A DNA stretch of 64,000 nucleotides, taken from assembly GCA_040285825.1 (NCBI GenBank), contig JAUPSS010000001.1, forward strand, positions 1,240,001 to 1,304,000. Reading direction: 5' to 3'. The stretch is from Eukaryota sp. TZLM1-RC (lineage: Eukaryota; Metamonada: BaSk clade). A model generated the notes under the pieces. It made no database searches, was not told the origin of the DNA, and was given only the letters and a program-made list of their open reading frames with translations. The translations under genes were made by a program, and so were the position numbers. Within the stretch, counting starts at the first letter, position 1, and the number at the start of each line of letters is the position of its first letter. Shown piece after piece: positions 31,809 to 42,000 of the stretch.

Positions 31809-32765
31809 ATGGAATGCAGGGTCAATGAAATTGATCAAATTGATGCGGACATTTTGCAAAAAATTAAAATCCTCCTCATGCCCCACAAACCCAATAAAGC
31901 AGTCATTCATGATGGCGATTCTTGTCATGAAGACCAGAACGCCCGTCTTGATTCATCACAAAAGGTCGTAGTAAATGAAGATTCTGATTCTGAAACGAAT
32001 TCTGTACAACTTCAACATCTACAACACGACGATGATTCTTCTAGCTCAGATGATGTTTATTACAGTGGAGATGAGGCTAACACTCAAGATTCCAAGCAAC
32101 CTCATAACCCCATAATTCCCTCTCTTGTTCAGTCATCTCAGAAATCCAAAGAAGAGGCTCCTTCCGATCAAACTACCACTAGTAATCAAAAACCAAACTC
32201 CAAGTTAGAAGACAAAATTCTTCCTCCATTTGGAGTACCTTGGAATTCCAAGCCTAGGGCACAACCATCTGTTCCACCAGTTCAGCAGATCTTATCCGAT
32301 TCGGATTCCTCAGATACTGACTCTGACGATGATATAATAGGTCCTGTTGATGGTCTTGAGCATAAAGCAAAGGAGTTGTCCGAACAATGGGGAAGCAAGC
32401 TTTCAGATGAAATGACTATCAAGGAATTGATATCCCTTAAACACAATATGACTGCATTGAAAAACCAAACCCAACCCCAGCCAGAGGATTCTATTCCTTT
32501 TGCCCATTTGTATGCAAGAGTCATTATTCAGCAAGTCTTGTCAAAACTTCACAAGATGTGCGAAGAAGCTCAACAGTCTATTGTAAAAATAAGAGATCCA
32601 AACAAGATTGATGAGGGATTTCAAAATGTAAAACAGGGTTCACTCATTCCTTTTCAATACAAGGGAGAAGATGTAAGAGCCCAAATTATTGATGAATTGA
32701 TAAAGAGATCAATTGCCTTTGCCGAGGATAGGTCGTTTAATACAGTTTATGCCTTTTGTAAATAA
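31809..32765 (+). CDS. Unrecognised acidic protein (318 aa) with a conserved helical C-terminus
   Basis: The first ATG in the frame is at 31,809 (M-E-C-R-V-N-E). The middle (residues about 45-190) is acidic, Ser/Asp-rich and probably disordered (D-D-D-S-S-S-S-D-D-V). The last 125 residues are ordered and helical: E-L-S-E-Q-W-G-S-K-L-S-D-E-M-T-I, then A-R-V-I-I-Q-Q-V-L-S-K-L-H, then E-D-V-R-A-Q-I-I, ending A-Y-A-F-C-K-like. A decayed inverted copy at 5,678-6,545 keeps mainly this C-terminal part, which suggests it is the functional core. TAA and AATAAA nearly overlap at the end. I do not recognise the family. Confidence 0.65.
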   Translation: MECRVNEIDQIDADILQKIKILLMPHKPNKAVIHDGDSCHEDQNARLDSSQKVVVNEDSDSETNSVQLQHLQHDDDSSSSDDVYYSGDEANTQDSKQPHNPIIPSLVQSSQKSKEEAPSDQTTTSNQKPNSKLEDKILPPFGVPWNSKPRAQPSVPPVQQILSDSDSSDTDSDDDIIGPVDGLEHKAKELSEQWGSKLSDEMTIKELISLKHNMTALKNQTQPQPEDSIPFAHLYARVIIQQVLSKLHKMCEEAQQSIVKIRDPNKIDEGFQNVKQGSLIPFQYKGEDVRAQIIDELIKRSIAFAEDRSFNTVYAFCK

Positions 32766-32958
32766 ATTTCGAGTTTTGTACATTGTCATTTTGTTTTTGC
32801 AGAAAAAAAGAAATATTCCAGTTTTTTAAAAAAAAGTTTTTGCAGAATAAGTAAATCTATATAGTATATTCAGTATTTGAATTAGCCTCGACTCAAGCAG
32901 TATTAGAAATACGAGTCAAGTCTGACTGAATGTTATTCAATTTTAATGTTTCATCATT

Positions 32959-33273
32959 GTGTTTTACAAAATTGTTGATCAGAGGTCTTCTCATCGCGAT
33001 ACTAAACGTGTCCATTGCAAGTATTGTTCAAGAACCCTCCTTGGTACAGCTCGAAAGTTCACCGCTCTCACTGTGCTGAAGAATTGTCAAATAATTTATG
33101 CTCTGTGTGAGAATGTCTCCTTTACCCCTATCAGATCACTCAACAATGCTTCTAATAGTGAACAACATCAAGCTTTACCTTTTCCCGAAACTGAAGCTCC
33201 CGCTACAAAACAACCACATTTTGATGAAGTTCTGAAGGAATTGATTGCTGAAGAATTAGCAAATGAGAGATGA
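32959..33273 (+). pseudogene. Possible BED-type zinc-finger scrap
   Basis: The open frame has no usable ATG near its start. It contains V-H-C-K-Y-C (C-x2-C), T-A-L-T-V-L-K-N-C and a short acidic tail ending E-E-L-A-N-E-R. The spacing resembles a BED finger, but the expected His before the last Cys is absent. It could be a transposase or domesticated-element remnant. It ends exactly at the left breakpoint of the 15-kb cassette duplication. Confidence 0.3.
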
Positions 33274-33489
33274 TCAAAAAATTTGTTCAGTACAAACTCA
33301 AAAATTTTTATTCATTAATTATGGCGAATAAATATAATATTATTTTTGGGATTTCTCTAATAATGACAATTATAAAAACAACAAAACACCAAGTGTAATG
33401 GTTGCAACTTTTAGATAACATCAACGAATAGTGACAGAGCCAATGGATCAATTTCATTTCATACATGATAAAACAACTATTTATTAAAA

Positions 33490-33590
33490 AAAGTAACAAA
33501 ACATAACAAAACAAACTAAAACACGTAAGAAACAAAATTCTCCACGCCAACTCTTGATGAATCCTTATACAGCTTGGCCATCATTAAAGT
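33490..33590 (-). mobile_element. LINE-B 3' terminal scrap
   Basis: The complement reads as the last codons of LINE-B (K-L-Y-K-D-S-S-R-L-G-V-E-N-x-V-S-Y-V) and its T-rich 3' UTR, matching 13,560-13,640. The same scrap lies at 48,370-48,465 in unit 2. Confidence 0.65.
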
Positions 33591-33880
33591 AGATTTAATA
33601 ATTTTGGTTCATTTAGATTAAATTTATAATACCAACAAATATCATTTGCTTTTAAAATTAGGGATAAATTTGGGAGCGGGTAATTATACTCAATCATTAA
33701 TTTAAAAACTCTTTCATAATCATCAATTAATTGTTCAAAACAATCTATCTCACAATTATTTTTTATTATGAAATCAATCGCAAAATATTTTATTTTGAAT
33801 TCATCTCTAACATAAATAAATGGTTCAGCATTGATCAACTTGACAATATTTTCTTTTGACAACATATGTGAAAAATTCAT
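33584..33880 (-). CDS. Small conserved protein, 98 aa, unknown
   Basis: ATG at 33,880. Leu/Ile-rich helical protein (N-I-V-K-L-I-N-A-E-P-F-I-Y-V-R-D-E-F, then F-E-Q-L-I-D-D-Y-E-R-V-F-K). No transmembrane or zinc signature. The unit-2 copy at 48,756-48,460 is the same length with a handful of substitutions and no indels, which mildly supports coding. The helical pattern is reminiscent of ankyrin-associated or F-box-adjacent segments but nothing firm. Confidence 0.4.
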   Translation of the reverse strand: MNFSHMLSKENIVKLINAEPFIYVRDEFKIKYFAIDFIIKNNCEIDCFEQLIDDYERVFKLMIEYNYPLPNLSLILKANDICWYYKFNLNEPKLLNLL

Positions 33881-33898
33881 TAAAAATATTTTTGATTT

Positions 33899-34183
33899 TT
33901 GTTAATCACAGATTCAACAATAACTAAGGTTGAATATTTTGAAGTGGAACAACAACCTAATACTGAAAGTATTACTGATGATGACATTCTTATTGGAAAA
34001 ATCCTGATGATATTGTTGATAGTGAAGTTGAACATAAAATCAGTAATTATATTGAACTTTTTAATAAGTTCAGAGAATCAAATTTTCTTCATAAAGATGA
34101 TTTAGATATCAGATTAGAATCTATCGATAGCTTTGTTGAAAGACTTAATTCAGAAACGAGTTCACTTTATGCATCTGCATAGG
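33899..34183 (+). pseudogene. Frameshifted small ORF divergent from the 98-aa ORF
   Basis: The plus strand encodes V-E-Y-F-E-V-E-Q-Q-P and D-D-D-I-L-I-G-K; then, after a one-base shift near 34,000, P-D-D-I-V-D-S-E-V-E and S-F-V-E-R-L-N-S-E-T, to a stop at 34,183. The unit-2 copy (48,775-49,060) has the same shift. Unknown product, apparently broken before the duplication. Confidence 0.4.
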
Positions 34184-34743
34184 GTATGATGAAATGTCTT
34201 TGAGTGAATCACATCCTTTATTGAAGTGTTTCGATAATATGGTGCAATAATTACCTATTGATTCTGTAGTTCAAAATTTCAGTATCTTCTAGGGTTAGAA
34301 TAAATTTGATTTGGTAAATTCATTGAAATCTGGAGCCCAGACCACTTCGATTTTCATCCATACGATTTTCTATTGAGTGGGTTACGGGTTATATGAGCCT
34401 ACTGCTGGGGCTGTGGAGGCGTGGGAATAGAAAGTTGTTCGGGGAGGAGCTGTGGAAAGGCGTGATTGGCCGAAGGTTTGCTTGAAGGGAAGTCTCGGAT
34501 TGTAATACACGGGTCCAGGTTTATGAAGTCTTTGCTCAAAGTGTCATTTTCATTATGGCAATTCTCATGTAGCACGATATGCCCAAAATTGAGTAATAAA
34601 TGGTGGTCTAGATGGGGCGCATATTGATCGTGACAAATATGTGAAATATGTTGTGTGAAATGGCACCTATGACCATTGGGAAATAGAAATCAGCATGAGG
34701 GAATCCTCATTGGCAATTTTGGTAATTATCATATTTTCTCGCA
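34184..34743. other. Upstream region of RING-kinase-LRR gene 1
   Basis: Shared with 49,061-49,625 at about 93% by eye. It includes a relatively GC-rich stretch (about 34,395-34,500). No promoter element is recognised. Confidence 0.45.
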
Positions 34744-37209
34744 TTGCTCTCGTGTCCACATTGTTCAATGGATTTCAACGAAGAGTCTCGTGTGCCACTG
34801 GTAGTTTGCAGTCAGCGCCATAGTGTATGCGGTGTATGTTCTGATGCTGTGGAATCCTGTCCGATCTGCAATGAAGATATCCTGCCGTCACCGGAAGTCA
34901 ACCTCAGTTTGCGCGATATAGCCAAAGCTTCTTGCAAGGAGGACCTCTGTGTACATATTCCCTCTAACCAGGTCAAACTTTTACACATGATTGGACAAGG
35001 AGGATATGCCCAGGTGTTTGCCGCTTCTTGGTTTGATTCAGACGTCGCCGCCAAGACTGTTGCTCTCACAGAAGAAGGTAAGAAACGACTGAGGAAAGAG
35101 ATTGGTATTATGGCCAAGATTGATCACCCCTTTATCCTCCGCGTTTTTGGTCTGGTCAGCTCAATGGACAGACTCGCCATAATTATGGAACTTGCTGAAG
35201 GTTCTCTGCCAGTGCCGTCAAGATTGACTAAACAAAGTCTCTTGTTTGCCAAGAAGATCTGCCAGGCAGTCCGTTTTTTGCACTCCAAATCACTTGCGCA
35301 TGGAGATCTCAAGCCCGACAACATTCTTTTTGTCAATGGGCAAATCAAATTAGCCGATTTTGGAACATCCAGGACTGTTGCCAAGACTTCCACGGCCACC
35401 AATCTATCATGTACAGTAAGATATGCCGCATTAGAACAGCTTGATAACAAAGTTTCTCTTGCTTCTGACATTTACGCTATTGGAATCATCCTTTGTGAGT
35501 TACTCTGCAATTATAGACCATTTGTAAACATGGAACAAGTTGCCATTATGGGTGCAAAGTTTTTGAACAAGCCGTTGGCTTTAAGTGACCAGATTCCCCA
35601 TGTGCTCAAAGAATTAATCGCCCAATGTTGCTCTTCAGATCCAGCTGCCAGACCAAGTATTGCTCAAGTTCTTCTAGTTTTGGATCAATTGGATGACTTT
35701 GCTGAAGAATGTGATGAAAATCCTATTAGTATTAACAATGATGTTCAAACGCAACTGCAATCTGCCAACTCTACAATCGAGTCTCTACGAAAGAATGTTG
35801 CTGATTTGGAGTCTTCCAATCAACAACTCACCAACGATTTGACAGAACGGGATTCCAGAATTGCCTGGTTGGAAGAAGAAAAAGCCGGTATCAATGCTTC
35901 CAATAAACACCTCAGTAACTCTTTGGAAGAACGTGATGCTAGAATTGCCACTATGGAAGAAGCTTTAAATGCCAATAAGGCCGGTATTGCCGAGAAAGAT
36001 ACAGAAATTGCCAACCTTAGATCTACCATTGATGAATTGGAAAAGCAAAATACTCTACTCAGTAGAACTAATTCTGATTTAGGAAGCAGAATTGCTGACC
36101 TTGAAGCGTTGTTGAGAGAGTGCCATTGTAATCAACCTTTGAACAATATCGATGATCATCATCCTCCATCTAAGGATGAAATTTTGGAAGACATCAAGTC
36201 GAATGTAAATTGGAATGGATTGGGATATGAGGTGAAGAAGGGCGTTGAGGGTTTGGTTGATGGTTCCATCACTGAATTGAATCTTCAGTTCAACAAAATT
36301 ACCTCTGAAGGCGCTAGTGCTCTCGCCCGTGCTCTGGAGAGTAATTCCACTCTGACTGAATTGTATCTTGTGTCCAACAACATTACCTCTGAAGGCGCTA
36401 GTGCTCTCGCCCGTGCTCTGGAGAGTAATTCCACTCTGACTGAATTGTATCTTGTGTCCAACAACATTACCTCTGAAGGCGCTAGTGCTCTCGCCCGTGC
36501 TCTGGAGAGCAATTCCACTCTGACTGAATTGTATCTTGGGCACAACAACATTACCTCTGAAGGCGCTAGTGCTCTCGCCCGTGCTCTGGAGAGCAATTCC
36601 TCTCTGACTGAATTGAATCTTGGGGACAACAAAATTACCGCTGAAGGCGCTAGTGCTCTCGCCCGTGCTCTGGAGAGCAATTCCACTCTGACTGAATTGT
36701 ATCTTGGGCACAACAAAATTACCTCTGAAGGCGCTAGTGCTCTCGCCCGTGCTCTGGAGAACAATTCCACTCTGACTGAATTGTATCTTGGGCACAACAA
36801 AATTACCTCTGAAGGCGCTAGTGCTCTCGCCCGTGCTCTGGAGAACAATTCCACTCTGACTGAATTGAATCTTGGGGACAACAAAATTACCGCTGAAGGC
36901 GCTAGTGCTCTCGCCCGTGCTCTGGAGAACAATTCCACTCTGACTGAATTGAATCTTGGGGACAACAAAATTACCTCTGAAGGCGCTAGTGCTCTCGCCC
37001 GTGCTCTGGAGAACAATTCCACTCTGACTACATTGGATCTTGGGGGCAACAACATTACCGCTGAAGGCGCTAGTGCTCTCGCCCGTGCTCTGGAGAGTAA
37101 TTCCACTCTGACTGAATTGGATCTTGGGTTCAACAACATTAGCGATCCAACCAAATCCAAACTTCGACAAATAGAATCTAATCGTCCTTCTCTTAATATT
37201 TTCGTTTAA
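34744..37209 (+). CDS. RING-kinase-coiled-coil-LRR protein 1 (RKL1)
   Basis: An 821-codon frame. RING: C4-x2-C7-x14-C22-x3-H26-x2-C29-x2-C32-x6-C39-x2-C42. Protein kinase from about 78 to 330: Gly loop G84-Q-G-G-Y-A-Q-V, K104, E119, H186-G-D188-L-K-P-D-N, D205-F-G, so all catalytic residues are present, with HGD in place of HRD. Coiled coil at about 345-465. LRRs from about 505: ten near-identical 28-residue ribonuclease-inhibitor-type repeats (core E-G-A-S-A-L-A-R-A-L-E), then a short cap. Likely a cytosolic sensor with E3 ligase and kinase output (inference). The codon at 34,744 is TTG. The equivalent position in the unit-2 remnant (49,626) is ATG, and the next ATG here (34,768) would lose the first two RING cysteines. 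Confidence 0.85.
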   Translation: MLSCPHCSMDFNEESRVPLVVCSQRHSVCGVCSDAVESCPICNEDILPSPEVNLSLRDIAKASCKEDLCVHIPSNQVKLLHMIGQGGYAQVFAASWFDSDVAAKTVALTEEGKKRLRKEIGIMAKIDHPFILRVFGLVSSMDRLAIIMELAEGSLPVPSRLTKQSLLFAKKICQAVRFLHSKSLAHGDLKPDNILFVNGQIKLADFGTSRTVAKTSTATNLSCTVRYAALEQLDNKVSLASDIYAIGIILCELLCNYRPFVNMEQVAIMGAKFLNKPLALSDQIPHVLKELIAQCCSSDPAARPSIAQVLLVLDQLDDFAEECDENPISINNDVQTQLQSANSTIESLRKNVADLESSNQQLTNDLTERDSRIAWLEEEKAGINASNKHLSNSLEERDARIATMEEALNANKAGIAEKDTEIANLRSTIDELEKQNTLLSRTNSDLGSRIADLEALLRECHCNQPLNNIDDHHPPSKDEILEDIKSNVNWNGLGYEVKKGVEGLVDGSITELNLQFNKITSEGASALARALESNSTLTELYLVSNNITSEGASALARALESNSTLTELYLVSNNITSEGASALARALESNSTLTELYLGHNNITSEGASALARALESNSSLTELNLGDNKITAEGASALARALESNSTLTELYLGHNKITSEGASALARALENNSTLTELYLGHNKITSEGASALARALENNSTLTELNLGDNKITAEGASALARALENNSTLTELNLGDNKITSEGASALARALENNSTLTTLDLGGNNITAEGASALARALESNSTLTELDLGFNNISDPTKSKLRQIESNRPSLNIFV
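36301..37140 (+). repeat. 84-bp tandem LRR repeats, ten units
   Basis: Each unit is 84 bp (28 codons) and contains GAAGGCGCTAGTGCTCTCGC unchanged. Variation is concentrated in the codons at the exposed beta-strand positions (VSN, GHN, GDN, GGN, FNN). Because 84 is divisible by three and the units lack stops in several frames, long antisense frames arise as artefacts. Confidence 0.95.
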
Positions 37210-37322
37210 TAAACACATTTCAATTAATTTTTTCATCAACACAACACCAACTATAAAATCGCCCAACACCAATACAAATCAAAACACAATATAAACTAGA
37301 AAAATCAACAACATAAACAACT

Positions 37323-37404
37323 GCCAACATCGTAGTCCAGTGGGTTTGCTCTTCGTTCTCTGCTTTGGCATCAGGGTTCGAATCCCATCTGCTGCACTTC
37401 TGGC
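37323..37404 (+). ncRNA. tRNA-like element with A and B boxes (degenerate)
   Basis: An A-box-like TAGTCCAGTGGG and a perfect B box GGTTCGAATCC are spaced as in a tRNA gene. The ends can pair (GCCA with TGGC; in the unit-2 copy GCCAGCA with TGCTGGC, a perfect 7-bp stem). The T-stem is imperfect and about nine extra bases lie between the T arm and the 3' stem, so a functional tRNA is doubtful. A tRNA-derived SINE head or tRNA pseudogene fits better. Confidence 0.5.
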
Positions 37405-37409
37405 AAAAG

Positions 37410-40370
37410 GGGACCCCAAAGTGGGAGCCAGCATTTCCTTTCCCACTTTCCGGGTCTGACTGCATGGTGCTTGATCAGTGAGGGTGATTCTGAAGATTGG
37501 GCATTTTAGGTTTTGGTGGATCTTGATTTTGCATGTTATTGGCAAAAATTTCCTTTTGTGAGAAATTGTTGCTGTGATTTTAACAACAATGTTGATTTTC
37601 TACGCAGAATCAAATCAAATCAAACTAAAGCACATAAGAAACAAAATTATTTGGAAACACTTCTGTACAAAGCGAAAATGATACGATTCTTCCATAAATT
37701 CCCTGCAAACTTCTTACCACTTGAACGACATCAATTACCAATATCATTGATAAAATCCAAGGCGAACTGTCCAATGTTGCCAAAAATCGAAAAGGCAAAG
37801 GGAACAAACGAAAACTTTGAGTAAAAATTCTTATTTAAATCATTTAATATCTCAGTATATTTATCCTTTTTACGATCTTCAGCCTTGTTTAAATAACCAT
37901 TAGCACTAGGTACAACATCATCACGATAAATAAAAAAAGCGAATAGAAGCTGTTTCTGATCAAATTTCGAAATATTCAATTTAAAAGACTTAAATTTAAT
38001 TAACCAAAGTGTTGCTCCGCTTTTGAGTGTCCATAGATTTTTAACACTAAAACAGAGATACCTTTTTACCAAATTGGATGGAATGAGGTAACGGCAGAAA
38101 TTAGTTGTATTATTTTGAAGAATAACTTTAAATGCCACAGTGCTTTGAATAATATACTTCCAAAAAACAGCAAAGATCGATATGATGGTAGTTTTTTAGT
38201 GCTCAAATATTTTCTTCTTAATTTTAAATAAAAGTAACGCGTATCAAAAACGATACTCTTACGCTTACAAAAACTTTTTCTTGAGTTTTCAACATTCAAT
38301 TGCAAAATTTTGGATTTTTGGATTTATTAACCATTGAATGTTTATAAAAATTAATAAACTCAATTAATTTAAATATATACAAAATCAATTGAAAATGTAA
38401 TCATAAGTATGTAACGACTAAGCAACACATAGCCAACATTACTCACTCACGATCTCACAAAAAGTTTGATCACAAATTGATCACATCTGGTACATAAAAA
38501 ATACATGCAACTCACCCAATCATGGAGTCTCTACCAATCAATAAACATTTAGAAATGTTTAATGAAAGACCAATTTCATAATAGCGCTGTTGAACAGTTT
38601 TACCAATCTTTCTCACTAAATCAAAGTGGGAACCCCAAAGTGGGAGCCAGCATTTCCTTTCCCACTTTCCGGGTCTGACTGCATGGTGCTTGATCAGTGA
38701 GGGTGATTCTGAAGATTGGGCATTTTAGATTTTTGTGGATCTTGATTTTGCATGTTATTGGCAAAAATTTCCTTTTGTGAGAAATTGTTACTGTGATTTT
38801 AACAACAATGTTGATTTTCTACGCAGAATCAAATCAAATCAAACTAAAGCACATAAGAAACAAAATTATTTGGAAACACTTCTGTACAAAGCGAAAATGA
38901 TACGATTCTTCCATAAATTCCCTGCAAACTTCTTACCACTTGAACGACATCAATTACCAAAATCATTGATAAAATCCAAGGCGAACTGTCCAATGTTGCC
39001 AAAAATCGAAAAGGCAAAAGGAACAAACGAAAACTTTGAGTAAAAATACTTATTTAAATCATTTAATATCTCAGTATATTTATCCTTTTTACGATCTTCA
39101 GCCTTGTTTAAATAACCATTAGCACTAGGTACAACATCATCATGATAAATAAAAAAAGCGAATAGAAGCTGTTTCTGATCAAATTTCGAAATATTCAATT
39201 TAAAAGACTTAAATTTAATTAACCAAAGTGTTGCTCCGCTTTTGAGTGTCCATTGATTTTTAACATCAAAACAGAGATACCTTTTTACCAAATTGGATGG
39301 AATGAGGTAACGGCAGAAATTAGTTGTATTATTTTGAAGAATAACTTTAAATGCCACAGTGCTTTGAATAATATACTTCCAAAAAACAGCAAAGATCGAT
39401 ATGATGGTAGTTTTTTAGTGCTCAAATATTTTCTTCTTAATTTTAAATAAAAGTAACGCGTATCAAAAACGATACTCTTACGCTTACAAAAACGTTTTCT
39501 TGAGTTTTCAACATTCAATTGCAAAATTTTGGATTTTTGGATTTATTAACCATTGAATGTTTATAAAAATTAATAAACTCAATTAATTTAAATATATACA
39601 AAATCAATTGAAAATGTAATCATAAGTATGTAACGACTAAGCAACACATAGCCAACATTACTCACTCACGATCTCACAAAAAGTTTGATCACAAATTGAT
39701 CACATCTGGTACATAAAAGCTACATGCAACTCACCCAATCATGGAGTCTCTACCAATCAATAAACATTTAGAAATGTTTAATGAAAGACCAATTTCATAA
39801 TAGCGCTGTTGAACAGTTTTACCAATCTTTCTCACTAAATCAAAGTGGGAACCCCAAAGTGGGAGCCAGCATTTCCTTTCCCACTTTCCGGGTCTGACTG
39901 CATGGTGCTTGATCAGTGAGGGTGATTCTGAAGATTGGGCATTTTAGATTTTTGTGGATCTTGATTTTGCATGTTATTGGCAAAAATTTCCTTTTGTGAG
40001 AAATTGTTACTGTGATTTTAACAACAATGTTGATTTTCTACGCAGAATCAAATCAAATCAAACTAAAGCACATAAGAAACAAAATTATTTGGAAACACTT
40101 CTGTACAAAGCGAAAATGATACGATTCTTCCATAAATTCCCTGCAAACTTCTTACCACTTGAACGACACCAATTACCAAAATCATTGATAAAATCCAAGG
40201 CGAACTGTCCAATGTTGCCAAAAATCGAAAAGGCAAAGAGAACAAACGAAAACGTTGAGTAAAGATTCTTATTTAAATCATTTAATATCTCAGTATATTT
40301 ATCCTTATTACGATCTTCAGCCTTGTTTAAATAACCATCAGCACTAGGTAAAACATCATCACGATAAATC
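37410..40370. repeat. 1.2-kb tandem repeat built from LINE-B pieces, 2.4 units
   Basis: Corresponding points recur at 37,513, 38,735 and 39,954 (periods 1,222 and 1,219 bp). Each full unit on the minus strand joins an RT fragment (complement of G-L-S-L-N-I-S-K-C-L-L-I-G near 38,540-38,590) to the LINE-B C-terminus (N-K-A-E-D-R-K-K-D-K ... F-G-N-I-G), with the endonuclease centre missing. Unit headers carry the hairpin. The third unit switches at about 40,370 to an uninterrupted LINE-B. Confidence 0.8.
37418..37449. repeat. Conserved 9-bp hairpin
   Basis: AAAGTGGGA (37,418-37,426) and TCCCACTTT (37,441-37,449) are perfect inverted arms around a 14-nt loop. The same hairpin heads each 1.2-kb unit (for example 38,637-38,668) and recurs near 52,815-52,850. 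Confidence 0.7.
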
Positions 40371-41060
40371 AAAGCGAAGGTTTCAACTGTAGTGAAATCA
40401 ACAACATCTTGAGAGGACTCCACAAAAGGAGCAATTAAATCACCTCGACATGAATTAAACAGATTATTATTCCTATAATGCTTCAACAACGGTTCTACTT
40501 TGCACCTAAAATTGTAACACTTGAACATCTCATATGCCACATCACGAACGGCATTATGAAGAACTGACCTATGTTGGAGAAATTTCTTACAGCTCACAAT
40601 ATGACGGAAATTGGCAGTAGGTTTTTTGTTACAAATACAATAAAAATTGTCCAAAAGACCACTTGGATACATCCCTAATCTCAACCGCATCTTTTGTTTT
40701 CAAGCTTCATTTGTTAAGTGAAGACCAAATGGCCTTGGTTGCTGACATATTAAACTAGTGCAGTTCTGGATGTCTGATTTAAAGGCAGCAAAGACGGGAT
40801 TATTAATCTTAGTCACACTAAGTCGTTTAGAAAAATCCAAGTCTTCAAAACCCATTAGAACAGACTTCTGTATTTTCACAACAGCAAGATGAAGATTGGT
40901 AAAAGATCTCGAAGGTACAGAAGGAAAATATTCCACACATCAACAGGTAGTTCCTGCACCATGTTTTCAAGAGAAATTAATGAAGGATGTGATTCATTCA
41001 AAGGAATATGATCAAAACGAAGTTTCCACTCAAAAAGAAAATTTTTCATACATGATAAAG
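40085..41060 (-). pseudogene. LINE-B 3' half with RLE domain (unit 1)
   Basis: The 201-codon frame 40,690-40,085 carries the knuckle C-I-C ... N-F-R-H-I-V-S-C, the helix H-N-A-V-R-D, C-R-G-D-L-I-A-P-F-V and V-V-D-F-T-T-V. The upstream part (40,936-40,700) is in another frame (S-V-T-K-I-N-N-P-V-F-A-A-F). The start of the element is missing, as in most LINE-B copies. The unit-2 counterpart is at 59,229-60,240. Confidence 0.7.
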
Positions 41061-42000
41061 TTATTTACCCATCACCCTCTTCACGAACTACAAAAAGTCA
41101 ATTCATTCAATATTTGGAATGTCAAGTCATTTAGATTGATATACTGAATTGATCCAAACAATTCCCAGGAATGCTTTTGATAATCTGTTGTTGATTAAAT
41201 ACTAAATATACTTTTCATCAGAAAACCCTATTAACATGGTATTAAGATATCAGTTATTCTATATTCCTATGTGAAACGAAAAGTAACAATTCATACAAGG
41301 CTATTGAAAACAATGAAATTCCAATATGCCCAAACAATTTGATTCAACCAGGACATGTGATCACCACTGTGTTGACCAATTACACAATATTTCTTTTATT
41401 GTTGTCAAGTCATCATTTAATGACTCACACTGTTAGCCTTGGATAATATTTATAATAGTTTATTTATAGTTTATTATTAGTATTTGTATTATTGCGCCCA
41501 TGCGCTTAAGCTTGAGGAAATCCTTATTTCCTTGTAATAAATTACTCTACTTTTCATATAAGGTCATGTCCCGTCATAACACTCGCAGATCATCAACACT
41601 GTATTTCAAACTGTATTGCAAACTGTGTTTTGAATATTGTATAATGTAGCAAGATTTCTCTTCAAATTTGGATCATCCACATTAAGAAAAACTTTGTTGA
41701 CAAATCTATGTAAACAACTTTCTAGTTGTCATCAACGCTACCTTGCAAGCTCCAAAATAATCGATTGATTTTACTATTGGCGAAATTTTAAATACACCTC
41801 AACCACAAGGTTCTAGATGTGTAATGTAAAATTGCACATAAAGTCTTAGAGCATAAGTAGATTCGACAAGCTTTCAAAGTTACTTTTCACAAATTGAGTA
41901 AGTTTGTGACATTTCATCAATGGCAAACTCACTACTCGCATTATTAGTCAATTACATATTTGATGAAACAAAAACCTTATCCCAACTTCCTGTATTAACA
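41061..42000. other. Intergenic, contains solo LTR
   Basis: Non-coding sequence conserved with 60,241-61,176. Apart from the solo LTR at 41,431-41,581 nothing is recognised. Confidence 0.5.
41431..41581 (+). mobile_element. Solo LTR, Ty1/copia-like
   Basis: A 151-bp block begins TGTTAG and ends CATAACA (TG...CA ends). It contains a TATA-like TCATATAAGG, the polyadenylation-type TTGTAATAAATT, and the inverted GGAAAT..ATTTCC typical of copia LTRs. Flanks (CACAC and CTCGC) no longer match well as a 5-bp duplication. The unit-2 copy at 60,608-60,758 is also 151 bp, so insertion predates the cassette duplication. No internal retroelement region is present. Confidence 0.55.

Noticed and set aside
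36079-37272. Long minus-strand open frame (397 codons) across the RKL1 LRR region, and a 291-codon frame in another phase
   Set aside because: The 84-bp repeat is a multiple of three without stops in these phases, so antisense frames open automatically. The plus-strand product has real RING, kinase and LRR domains.
37323-37404. Functional tRNA gene
   Set aside because: The T-stem has mismatches, no convincing anticodon arm forms, and extra bases separate the T arm from the 3' acceptor strand.
37220-37545. Minus-strand ORFs across the tRNA-like element (R-W-D-S-N-P type)
   Set aside because: This peptide pattern comes from the complement of a B box (GGTTCGAATCC) and is a known false-ORF signature.
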